12,382 nt of DNA from an uncultured Alistipes sp. (GTDB taxonomy: Bacteria > Bacteroidota > Bacteroidia > Bacteroidales > Rikenellaceae): assembly GCA_934754975.1 (NCBI GenBank), contig CAKVKI010000056.1, positions 1 to 12,382 on the forward strand, given 5' to 3'. The notes beneath the pieces are model-generated. The model had not been told where the DNA came from, did not search any database, and worked only from the letters and a program-made list of their open reading frames with translations. The first letter of the stretch is position 1, and every line of letters begins with the position of its first letter. The position numbers and the translations under genes were made by a program. Shown here piece after piece: positions 1 to 6,623 of this stretch.

Positions 1-1443
1 GGCGTGGCCGACGACGTGCTGTGCCCCGGACGGGAGAAGACTTTCGAATTCCTCGAAGGCGTATTGACCGAAGTGATGGAGCTGTTCCCCTCGGAGTACA
101 TCCACATCGGCGGCGACGAGTGCCCGAAGGTGCGCTGGGAGAAGTGTCCGCGCTGTCAGGCGAAGATCCGCCAGCTCGGCCTGAAAAGCGACGGCGAACA
201 TACCGCCGAACATTACCTGCAGAGTTACGTGACCGACCGCATCGGCAAATTCCTTGCGCAGCACGGCCGCCGCATCATCGGCTGGGACGAGATACTGGAA
301 GGCAAGGCGCCCTCCGACGCGGTCATCATGTCGTGGCGCGGCAGCGAGGGCGGAATCACCGCGGCCAAGCTGGGGCACGACGTTATCATGACGCCTAATT
401 CGCACTTCTATTTCGACTACTACCAGTCGCTCGACACCGACGCCGAGCCGTTCGGAATCGGCGGTTACATACCGATGGAGCAGGTTTATTCGTACGATCC
501 GGCCTTCCCGGAGCTGACGCCCGAACAGCAGAAACATATTCTCGGCGTGCAGGCCAACCTCTGGACCGAATACATCTTGACCGACAAACACCTCGAATAC
601 ATGCTCCTGCCGCGTCTGGCCGCCCTGAGCGAGGTGCAGTGGTGTCGGCCCGAGGTGAAGGACTGGAACCGTTTTATCGGCAGTTTCAGGATGGACAAAA
701 TCTATTCGCAGATGGGATATGAGTTCGCCAAACATATCTTCGGGGTTACGGCTTCGTATGCGGTCGATCCGGAGAAGGGAGGCGTCGTGATGACCCTCAC
801 CACGCAGGGCGGCGCTCCGATTCATTACACGCTCGACGGCTCCGATCCTACGGCTTCGAGCCCGCTTTACAAGGCGCCGGTAACGATCGGCGAAAGCTGC
901 ACGTTCAAGGCCGCGGCCCTGCGCGAAGGCATGCAGACGCCGGTTTACTCGCGCAAATTCGATTTCAACAAGGCGACCGGACGGCGCATCGCGCTGAACG
1001 CCGCGCCGACGCTTAAATATACCTACGGCGGCGCTTCGCTGCTGGTGGACGGCTACCACGGCGGCCCTGTTTATTCGAACGGGGCGTGGATCGGGTTCCT
1101 GAACGAGCCGCTGGACGTTACGATCGACATGCAGGGGGCGAAGCCCTATTCGGCGGTGACCGTCGAATCGCTGGTCGAGAAGGGCGAGTGGGTTTTCCCG
1201 CCTTCGTCGGTGGGGGTATACCTCTCGGACGACGGCAAGGAGTTCACCGAAGCGGCGCTGATGCCCGTGCCGCAGCAGACGGCCGACAGCCCCGACGGCA
1301 TCAAGCCCTTCAAGGTACTCTTCCCCGAGACTTCGGCCCGCTACCTGCGCGTTGTGGCCCGTACGGTCGATCCGATTCCGGCATGGCACGGCGCGGCCGG
1401 GCAGAAGGCGCATATGTTCGTGGATGAAATCGTCGTAGAGTAA
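1..1443 (+). CDS. GH20 beta-N-acetylhexosaminidase, 5'-truncated by the window edge
   Basis: Frame 1 is open from the first base to TAA at 1441-1443 (480 residues), so the true start lies to the left. GH20 enzymes remove terminal beta-linked GlcNAc or GalNAc by substrate-assisted catalysis. The diagnostic motif is visible: IHIGGDECP, with the Asp-Glu catalytic pair at fragment residues 39-40 (bases 115-120). Other typical GH20 active-site signatures follow: GWDEILEG (Trp95), a SWRG segment (Trp112), a Tyr-rich FYFDYY segment near residue 140, and NLWTEYI (Trp188). After the barrel (ending near residue 240) comes a chitobiase C-terminal-like beta domain with a TLDGSDPT motif near residues 275-283, then an F5/8 type C-like carbohydrate-binding domain from about 335 to the end. 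The missing part would be the signal peptide, the N-terminal chitobiase-like domain and the first barrel strands. It lies just upstream of the sigma gene on the same strand, and I see no terminator between them. Substrate linkage is not predictable from sequence. Family assignment is secure. Confidence 0.93.
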   Translation, partial: GVADDVLCPGREKTFEFLEGVLTEVMELFPSEYIHIGGDECPKVRWEKCPRCQAKIRQLGLKSDGEHTAEHYLQSYVTDRIGKFLAQHGRRIIGWDEILEGKAPSDAVIMSWRGSEGGITAAKLGHDVIMTPNSHFYFDYYQSLDTDAEPFGIGGYIPMEQVYSYDPAFPELTPEQQKHILGVQANLWTEYILTDKHLEYMLLPRLAALSEVQWCRPEVKDWNRFIGSFRMDKIYSQMGYEFAKHIFGVTASYAVDPEKGGVVMTLTTQGGAPIHYTLDGSDPTASSPLYKAPVTIGESCTFKAAALREGMQTPVYSRKFDFNKATGRRIALNAAPTLKYTYGGASLLVDGYHGGPVYSNGAWIGFLNEPLDVTIDMQGAKPYSAVTVESLVEKGEWVFPPSSVGVYLSDDGKEFTEAALMPVPQQTADSPDGIKPFKVLFPETSARYLRVVARTVDPIPAWHGAAGQKAHMFVDEIVVE

Positions 1444-1502
1444 AACCGGGAGTGGACGTGGAGAAAACCGCCGTGCGAATACAGGGTGCCGAATCCGTTG
1501 CG

Positions 1503-2069
1503 ATGACAACGGCCGAATTCGGCCGCCTGTTCGCCACATGGCGCACGCGGTTCGAAGCGATCGCGTGCCGCTATGTGCGGAGCGCGGCGGTGGCCGAGGA
1601 TCTCGTCTCGGACAGTTTCATGTCCTTCTGGGAGAACCGCGGACGGATTCCCGCCGATGCCAATCTGCAGGCTTACATCCTGATTATCGTGCGCAACAAA
1701 TGTCTCGACTGGCTGCGCGCCCAGAGCCTGCATACGAAGATCGAACAGGAGGTTTATGAACTTCGCCGGCGGGTTATGGCGGCCGATATCCGTTCACTGC
1801 AGGCGTTCAATCCCGAGGAAATTTTCTCGGAAGAGGTGGCCGCGATCGTGCGGCAGTCGCTCGACCGCCTGCCCGAACTGACACGCGATGTTTTCATCGC
1901 CCGGCGGTTCGAAGAGATGAGTTACAAGGAGATCGCCGAAAAGTACGGCATCACCGTGCGGCGTGTCGAATTCGAGCTGGAAAAGGCTGTGAAGCAGCTT
2001 CGCGTGGCATTGAAGGATTATTTGCCCGTATTGCTTATGTTGTTGTCGGATACTGTTTTACGATCTTGA
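1503..2069 (+). CDS. ECF-type RNA polymerase sigma-70 factor (PUL regulator)
   Basis: With the ATG at 1503 the protein has 188 residues, normal for Bacteroidota ECF sigma factors. Region 2 lies in about residues 5-45, with a VAEDLVSDSFMSFWENR segment typical of -10 recognition helices. Region 4 starts near residue 123 (LPELTRDVF) and contains the helix-turn-helix EEMSYKEIAEKYGITVRRVE. There is no region 3 and no anti-sigma domain. The tail is short and hydrophobic (LPVLLMLL). An in-frame GTG at 1452, 8 bp after the GH20 stop, would add 17 residues unlike the family, so I prefer the ATG, although no strong Shine-Dalgarno decides it. The next gene is a FecR-like anti-sigma factor and the one after is a SusC with an STN domain. 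That is the classic trans-envelope module in which substrate uptake releases the sigma factor to activate the PUL. Target specificity is inferred from this context. Confidence 0.93.
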   Translation: MTTAEFGRLFATWRTRFEAIACRYVRSAAVAEDLVSDSFMSFWENRGRIPADANLQAYILIIVRNKCLDWLRAQSLHTKIEQEVYELRRRVMAADIRSLQAFNPEEIFSEEVAAIVRQSLDRLPELTRDVFIARRFEEMSYKEIAEKYGITVRRVEFELEKAVKQLRVALKDYLPVLLMLLSDTVLRS

Positions 2070-2111
2070 AATTGCGGGAGTAATTTATTAAAATATTTTT
2101 TTAAACAAATC

Positions 2112-2155
2112 TAAGTGCGTCGGATTGGGAATCGGGCGCACTTATTCGTTTTTAT
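2112..2155 (+). terminator. Hairpin with T-rich tail between sigma and anti-sigma genes
   Basis: A perfect 8 bp stem (2112-2119 with 2137-2144, TAAGTGCG / CGCACTTA) is extended by weaker pairs and an inner 4 bp stem (2123-2126 with 2130-2133) closed by a GGG loop. A T-rich tail with five consecutive T follows (TTCGTTTTTA). It sits 42 bp after the sigma stop and ends about 20 bp before the anti-sigma ATG. It looks like an intrinsic terminator. Since the anti-sigma gene directly follows, it may be only partly efficient and so set the sigma to anti-sigma ratio, or the anti-sigma gene may have its own promoter. I see no convincing TAnnTTTG promoter in the gap. Confidence 0.6.
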
Positions 2156-2175
2156 AGAAACAGACTCAGAGAAAG

Positions 2176-3129
2176 ATGAATCCGGAACTTTTATATAAAT
2201 ATTTGGAAAATACGACGACCGATGCCGAGACGGAGCAGGTACTCGACTGGCTCGACGCCGATCCTGCGCACCTGCGCGAATTGGACGAGCTGGACAAAGT
2301 GATGGCCGCTTCGGTCATTTACGGTCCCGACGTGCTGTCGCCGGCGCCCGTGAAGAAGCCGGGACGCCGCGTTCCGCTGCGGCGCATCGTGCGTTATGCC
2401 GCGGAACTGGCCGCCGTGGTGGCCGTCGGTCTCGGCGTCGCCCGGATGCTTGCCGAAAACCGCATCGAAGAGTGGACGCGGCAGACGACGACGCTCGAAG
2501 TGCCTTCGGGGCAGTACCTGAGCATGAAACTGCAGGACGGCACGACGGTATGGCTCAATTCGGGGACCCGGCTGGAGTATCCGCTGGTGTTCGCCGGGGG
2601 TGAGCGGCGCGTGAAGGTCACGGGCGAGGCGATGTTCGACGTCGAGTACGATCCTGCACATCCGTTCGTGGTCGAGACGTTCGCCTGCGACGTCGAGGTG
2701 CTGGGAACCAAATTCGACGTGACGGCCGAAGAGAGCGAGGGATTTTTCTCGGCGGCCCTGCTGCGCGGAAGCGTGAAGGTGACCAACCGCCTGACGCCCG
2801 GCGAGCAGTTCGTCCTCAAGCCCAACGAAGAGGTGCGGCTGGCGGGGCGGCGGCTGAGCCTGAATGCGATCGGCAGCATGGACGACTATCTCTGGACCGA
2901 AGGCATGATCAGCATCAAGGGACTTTCGTTCGCAGAGCTGATGCGCAAATTCGAAAAGAGCTTCGGCGTGAAGATCCAGATCGACCGCAGCCGCATGCCG
3001 GTGGTCAATTACAACCACGGCAAGATCCGTATTTCGGACGGCGTCGATTCGGCGCTGCGCCTGCTGCAGATGGCCTCGGATTTCACCTATACGCGCAGTG
3101 AAGACAACGGAACGATCGTCATACGATAA
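2176..3129 (+). CDS. FecR-like anti-sigma factor (inner-membrane, DUF4974 C-terminus)
   Basis: A 317-residue protein with the order normal for Bacteroidota FecR proteins. A cytoplasmic helical part (about 1-70) would bind the sigma factor. A single transmembrane segment at about 74-93 is rich in Ala, Val, Leu and Gly. A periplasmic FecR domain spans about 107-203, with the recognisable sequence LEVPSGQYLSMKLQDGTTVWLNSGT and later EAMFDVEYDPAHPFVVET and VEVLGTKFDV. A C-terminal DUF4974 domain covers about 244-317 (ISIKGLSFAELMRKFEKSF, ending GTIVIR) and is expected to contact the STN domain of SusC. The start follows a purine-rich AGAGAAAG. It would hold the sigma factor inactive until SusC engages its glycan. 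All domains look intact. The partner assignment rests on gene order. Confidence 0.94.
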   Translation: MNPELLYKYLENTTTDAETEQVLDWLDADPAHLRELDELDKVMAASVIYGPDVLSPAPVKKPGRRVPLRRIVRYAAELAAVVAVGLGVARMLAENRIEEWTRQTTTLEVPSGQYLSMKLQDGTTVWLNSGTRLEYPLVFAGGERRVKVTGEAMFDVEYDPAHPFVVETFACDVEVLGTKFDVTAEESEGFFSAALLRGSVKVTNRLTPGEQFVLKPNEEVRLAGRRLSLNAIGSMDDYLWTEGMISIKGLSFAELMRKFEKSFGVKIQIDRSRMPVVNYNHGKIRISDGVDSALRLLQMASDFTYTRSEDNGTIVIR

Positions 3130-3188
3130 CCGATACCTGCATTATAAACCTGAAAACAAAATCTGAAAAACTGCCTATGAGAAGAACC

Positions 3189-3212
3189 GAACAATGATCC
3201 TTTCAGGTCGTC
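3189..3212 (+). promoter_or_regulatory. Candidate ECF-sigma promoter for the susC operon
   Basis: GAAC at 3189-3192 is followed after exactly 16 bp by CGTC at 3209-3212. This matches the general ECF promoter form of an AAC-type -35 and a CGTC-type -10 at 16-17 bp spacing. Transcription would begin near 3218-3222, giving a leader of about 95 nt before the susC ATG. The predicted antisense RNA covers almost exactly that leader. The motif is short and was found by eye, so chance is possible. An overlapping GAACC at 3184 would be at the wrong spacing. Confidence 0.35.
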
Positions 3213-3221
3213 CGGGGAGAT

Positions 3222-3256
3222 AAAAAAGCTTGCAGATGGTCGCAACATCCGCAAGC
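3222..3256 (-). terminator. Intrinsic terminator reading on the minus strand inside the susC leader
   Basis: Read on the minus strand this is an 11 bp stem, GCTTGCGGATG with CATCTGCAAGC, with one G-U pair and a 7 nt loop (TTGCGAC), followed directly by TTTTTT (plus-strand 3222-3227). On the plus strand the same stem has an A-C mismatch and no T tract, so it is a minus-strand terminator and not one for the anti-sigma gene. No protein-coding gene nearby is on the minus strand, which points to a non-coding antisense transcript. Confidence 0.8.
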
Positions 3257-3302
3257 CGCGGTCGATCGTTAATCAGCTACCCAGCCTACTAACAACTAAC
3301 CA
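3222..3302 (-). ncRNA. Predicted cis-antisense small RNA opposite the susC leader (DonS-like class)
   Basis: The minus strand of the susC leader holds a complete small transcription unit of about 80 nt. It has a canonical Bacteroides-type promoter (3338 to 3307), a 5' stem-loop (3293-3284 with 3277-3268, loop 3283-3278) and a terminator stem-loop (3256-3246 with 3238-3228), then six U. Both stems favour the minus strand: positions that are G-U wobbles in minus-strand RNA become A-C mismatches in plus-strand RNA (for example 3250/3234). The start site near 3302 is estimated from the promoter. Cis-encoded antisense RNAs opposite susC leaders are known repressors of Bacteroides PULs (DonS of the B. 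fragilis Don N-glycan locus is the model). By analogy this RNA would pair with the susC leader and lower expression of susC and downstream genes. The structure is seen in the sequence; expression and function are inferred. Confidence 0.72.
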
Positions 3303-3306
3303 ATTG

Positions 3307-3338
3307 CAAAAGTATGAACAAAAAACGTATTCAGCAAA
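3307..3338 (-). promoter_or_regulatory. Bacteroides-type housekeeping promoter (-33/-7) for the antisense RNA
   Basis: On the minus strand TTTG (3338-3335) is followed after 20 bp by TACTTTTG (3314-3307). This matches the TTTG / TAnnTTTG consensus of the Bacteroidota primary sigma factor, with normal spacing. The -7 box overlaps the A of the susC ATG, and the -33 box lies inside the first codons of susC. It therefore drives transcription away from susC into its own leader. No other plausible role was seen for it. Confidence 0.7.
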
Positions 3339-6300
3339 TTAAATGCCTGTTTACACTCTTTTTTGTCGTGTGCGCATCGTTCTATGCCACACGGTCATAC
3401 GCCCAGAATACCTCGGTGACGATCCGTCTGTCGGGCGTCAGCATGGAGCGTGTGATGAATGAAATCGAGAACCAAACCAATTATTTGTTCCTGTCGAACA
3501 AGGACGTGGACATCAACAGCGTCGTGAGCGTCGATGTCGAGGCGCGCCCGCTTTCGGAGGCGCTGGCCCAGATGGTGCAGGGAACCGACGTGGTCTACCG
3601 CTTCGACGGCAAATACATCCTGCTTTCGAAGGCCGACCGCAAGCCCGTGACCGTGAAGGGCGTCGTGACCGACGCCGACGGCGCGCCGGTGATCGGAGCT
3701 TCGGTGATCGTCAAAGGCACGACGGTCGGCGTTTCGACCAACACCGACGGTTCTTTTTCGCTGCAAGTTCCCCCCCCCTCGGAAAATGCGGTCCTGACCG
3801 TTACTTACCTGGGGTATGAGCCGGTCGATGTGACCGTCGGCAGCCGCACCGATTTCCGGATTACGCTCCGCGATTCGGCCGTGGCCGTGGAGAATGTCGT
3901 GGTGACGGCCCTCGGCATCAAACGCCAGGAGAAGGCCCTGAGCTACAACGTGCAGCAGGTCAAGTCCGAGGAGCTGACGACCGTCAAGGACGCCAACTTC
4001 ATGAATTCGCTGGTCGGCAAGGTGGCCGGCGTGCAGATCAACAGCGGTGCGAGCGGTCCCGGCGCCAGTGCGCGCGTGGTGATGCGCGGCGAGAAGTCGA
4101 TCGAGAAGGGCAACAACGTCCTCTATGTGATTGACGGTATTCCGATGTACAACCACAGCTTCGGCGGCGACGGCGGCACCTATGCCAAGCAGGCCGGTTC
4201 GGAGAGCGCCGCGGATATCAACCCCGAGGACATCGAGTCGATCAACATGCTGACCGGTCCTTCGGCTGCGGCCCTTTACGGCAGCGACGCCGCGAACGGC
4301 GTGGTGGTCATCAACACCAAGCGCGGCGTGAAAGACCGCACGGTAGTGACCGTCAGCAACAGCACGACCTTTTCGAAGGTCTACCAGCTGCCCGACATGC
4401 AAAACAGCTACGGCACCAGCTCGGGGCTGATGAACTGGGGCGGGAAGTATTCCAGCACGTTCGACGCCAGGAAGTTCTTCAACACGGGAACCAACATCAT
4501 CAATTCGGTGTCGGTATCGACGGGCAACGAGAAGAACCAGACCTATATTTCGGCTTCGACGACCAATACGGCGGGCATTATTCCCGAAAACACGTACGAC
4601 CGTTACAACTTCACGGCCCGCAATACCACCTCGTTCGCCAAGGACAAACTCGTGCTGGACCTGGGCGCCAGCTTTATCATCCAGCACGACGAAAATATGG
4701 TGACGCAGGGCAAGTATTACAATCCGCTGCCTGCGCTCTACCTTTTCCCGCGCAGCGACGATTTCGACGAAATCCGCCTTTTCGAACGCTGGGATCCCGT
4801 ACGCGGCTATATGGTGCAGTACTGGCCTTACGGCGAGGGCGCGCATTCGCTGCAGAATCCCTATTGGATTCAGAACCGCATGAACCGCGAGACGAGCAAG
4901 CGCCGTTACATGCTCAACGCATCGCTGCGGTGGAACATCACCGACTGGATGAATGTTTCGGGCCGCGTGCGGGTCGATAATTCGGAATACCGCATCAAGC
5001 AGAAACTCTATGCTTCGACGCTGACCACGTTCTGCGGAACGAACGGCGGCTACGAGGACCAGACGCAGCACGACCGCAGTTTCTACGGCGACGTGATGCT
5101 CAACATCGACAAGACTTTCGGCGACGACTGGTCGCTCGTCGCCAACATCGGCGCTTCGATCAACGACCAGCGCTACGAGCAGGCCGGCGTGGCGGGCGAC
5201 CTGCTGCTGACCAACCATTTCGCCATGAACAACCTCAATTACCAGGAGAAGTTCAAACCCCTGCAGGAGGGCTGGCACGACCAGACGCAGGCGATCTTCG
5301 CCTCGGTCGAAGTGGGATGGCGCTCGATGCTCTACCTGACCGTGACGGGCCGCAACGACTGGGCTTCGCAGCTGGCCTATTCCAAGAACTCGTCGTTCTT
5401 CTATCCCTCGGTGGGTCTCTCGGCCGTGGTTTCCAACATGGTGACCATGCCCGAATGGTTCACGTTCCTCAAGGTGCGCGGATCGTACTCGAAGGTGGCT
5501 TCGGCTTTCGCCCGCTACCTCTCCAATCCGGCTTACTCGTTCAACAACCAGACGCACAACTGGAGCAAACCTTCGACCTATCCGGCCTACAACCTCAAGC
5601 CCGAGGATACCAAATCGTGGGAAATCGGTCTGAACGCCCGTTTCCTCAACCACATCAATCTCGACGTGACCTACTACCGTTCGAACACCTACCACCAGAC
5701 GATTTACGCGCCGCTGCCCTCTTCGTCGGGTTACAACGAGGTGGTCGTGCAGGCCGGCGACGTACAGAACCAGGGCGTCGAGCTGGCGCTGGGCTACAAC
5801 AACAAGTGGAACGATTTCACCTGGAGCAGTTCGTACACCTTTACGCTCAACCGCAATAAAATCAAACGGCTGGCCGAAGGTGAAGTGAACCCCGTGACGG
5901 GCGAGACCATCACCGACAACGAGATTCAGAAAGACTGGCTCGGCGCGAGCAACGTCGCTCCGCAGGTTATCCTGCGTCCGGGCGGTTCGATGAGCGACAT
6001 TTACGTCAATCACGAGCTTAAGCGCGACCTGAACGGCAATATTGAGGTCGATCCTTCGACGGGCAACCTCGCGATCGCCGAAACCGACTTCCGCAAGGTG
6101 GGCCAGCTCTCGCCCCGCTACACGATGGGCTGGAGCAACAGCTTCGGTTATAAGGGAATCGAACTCGGGGCGGTCCTTACGGCCCGAATCGGCGGCCTGA
6201 CCTACTCGGCCACACAGGGCGTACTGGACTATTACGGCGCGTCGCAGACCACGGCCGATGCGCGCGACCGCGGCGGCATTCCGATCAACTACGGCACCAT

Positions 6301-6610
6301 CGATCCCCAGAAGTACTATTCGGCGATTTCAACGGCCGAAGGCGGTTACGGAGCCTACTACCTCTACAGCGCAACCAACGTCCGGCTGCAGGAGCTGAGC
6401 CTGCAGTATACGCTGCCGGCCCAATGGTTCCGCCACAAAGCCAAACTGACGGTCGGATTCGTCGCCAAGAATCTCTGGATGATCTACTGCAAGGCGCCGT
6501 TCGATCCCGAAATTTCGGCTGCGACGGACAATGCCTACTACCAGGGCGTGGACTACTTCATGCAGCCGAGTACGCGGAATTTCGGCTTTAACGTGAAACT
6601 GCAATTCTAA
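3314..6610 (+). CDS. SusC/RagA-family TonB-dependent outer-membrane transporter with STN domain
   Basis: The 1098-residue protein imports oligosaccharides across the outer membrane together with SusD. A signal peptide ends near residue 30 (ATRSYAQ). An STN domain (about 32-108) is the part that signals to the FecR-type anti-sigma factor. A carboxypeptidase-regulatory-like domain (about 112-186) begins VTVKGVVTDADGAPVIGASV. A TonB-box-like stretch with VENVVVTALG lies near 192-201. The plug domain (about 205-340) carries VLYVIDGIPM and AAALYGSDAANGVVVINTKRG. The rest is the 22-strand type beta-barrel, ending in the aromatic FGFNVKLQF, typical for outer-membrane insertion. The susD gene starts 13 bp after the stop, so the two are translationally close. 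The start codon overlaps an antisense promoter. A run of nine C at 3770-3778 encodes Pro153-155 and is a possible slippage site. The STN domain fits with the adjacent sigma/anti-sigma genes. Confidence 0.97.
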   Translation: MNKKRIQQIKCLFTLFFVVCASFYATRSYAQNTSVTIRLSGVSMERVMNEIENQTNYLFLSNKDVDINSVVSVDVEARPLSEALAQMVQGTDVVYRFDGKYILLSKADRKPVTVKGVVTDADGAPVIGASVIVKGTTVGVSTNTDGSFSLQVPPPSENAVLTVTYLGYEPVDVTVGSRTDFRITLRDSAVAVENVVVTALGIKRQEKALSYNVQQVKSEELTTVKDANFMNSLVGKVAGVQINSGASGPGASARVVMRGEKSIEKGNNVLYVIDGIPMYNHSFGGDGGTYAKQAGSESAADINPEDIESINMLTGPSAAALYGSDAANGVVVINTKRGVKDRTVVTVSNSTTFSKVYQLPDMQNSYGTSSGLMNWGGKYSSTFDARKFFNTGTNIINSVSVSTGNEKNQTYISASTTNTAGIIPENTYDRYNFTARNTTSFAKDKLVLDLGASFIIQHDENMVTQGKYYNPLPALYLFPRSDDFDEIRLFERWDPVRGYMVQYWPYGEGAHSLQNPYWIQNRMNRETSKRRYMLNASLRWNITDWMNVSGRVRVDNSEYRIKQKLYASTLTTFCGTNGGYEDQTQHDRSFYGDVMLNIDKTFGDDWSLVANIGASINDQRYEQAGVAGDLLLTNHFAMNNLNYQEKFKPLQEGWHDQTQAIFASVEVGWRSMLYLTVTGRNDWASQLAYSKNSSFFYPSVGLSAVVSNMVTMPEWFTFLKVRGSYSKVASAFARYLSNPAYSFNNQTHNWSKPSTYPAYNLKPEDTKSWEIGLNARFLNHINLDVTYYRSNTYHQTIYAPLPSSSGYNEVVVQAGDVQNQGVELALGYNNKWNDFTWSSSYTFTLNRNKIKRLAEGEVNPVTGETITDNEIQKDWLGASNVAPQVILRPGGSMSDIYVNHELKRDLNGNIEVDPSTGNLAIAETDFRKVGQLSPRYTMGWSNSFGYKGIELGAVLTARIGGLTYSATQGVLDYYGASQTTADARDRGGIPINYGTIDPQKYYSAISTAEGGYGAYYLYSATNVRLQELSLQYTLPAQWFRHKAKLTVGFVAKNLWMIYCKAPFDPEISAATDNAYYQGVDYFMQPSTRNFGFNVKLQF
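3770..3778 (+). repeat. C9 homopolymer within the susC coding sequence
   Basis: Nine consecutive C encode Pro153-Pro155 in the carboxypeptidase-regulatory-like domain. Loss of one C leads to TGA within seven codons (reading ATG CGG TCC TGA). Gain of one C leads to TGA about fourteen codons on. Either event would stop the receptor before its plug and barrel, so the tract could act as an on/off switch. It could also be an ordinary repeat or a sequencing-sensitive site. Confidence 0.85.
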
Positions 6611-6623
6611 CCGAACCAAAACT

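Noticed and set aside
1452..1502. GTG at 1452 as start of the sigma factor
   Set aside because: The extra 17 residues do not resemble ECF sigma N-termini, and the ATG at 1503 begins just before region 2. The possibility is noted in the gene entry.
2191..3018. Minus-strand open frame of 275 codons opposite the anti-sigma gene
   Set aside because: It has the same shadow composition, no recognisable motif and no start context. The plus-strand FecR/DUF4974 protein explains the region.
3149..3207. Inverted repeat CCTGAAA / TTTCAGG in the susC upstream region
   Set aside because: Only 7 bp arms with 45 bp between them; this could easily be chance, and no regulator of matching type is encoded here.
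3395..6013. Long open frame of 872 codons on the minus strand across susC
   Set aside because: It lies wholly opposite a clearly real susC gene. The translation is His-, Arg- and Val-rich with no domain, as expected from the complement of G+C-rich third positions.
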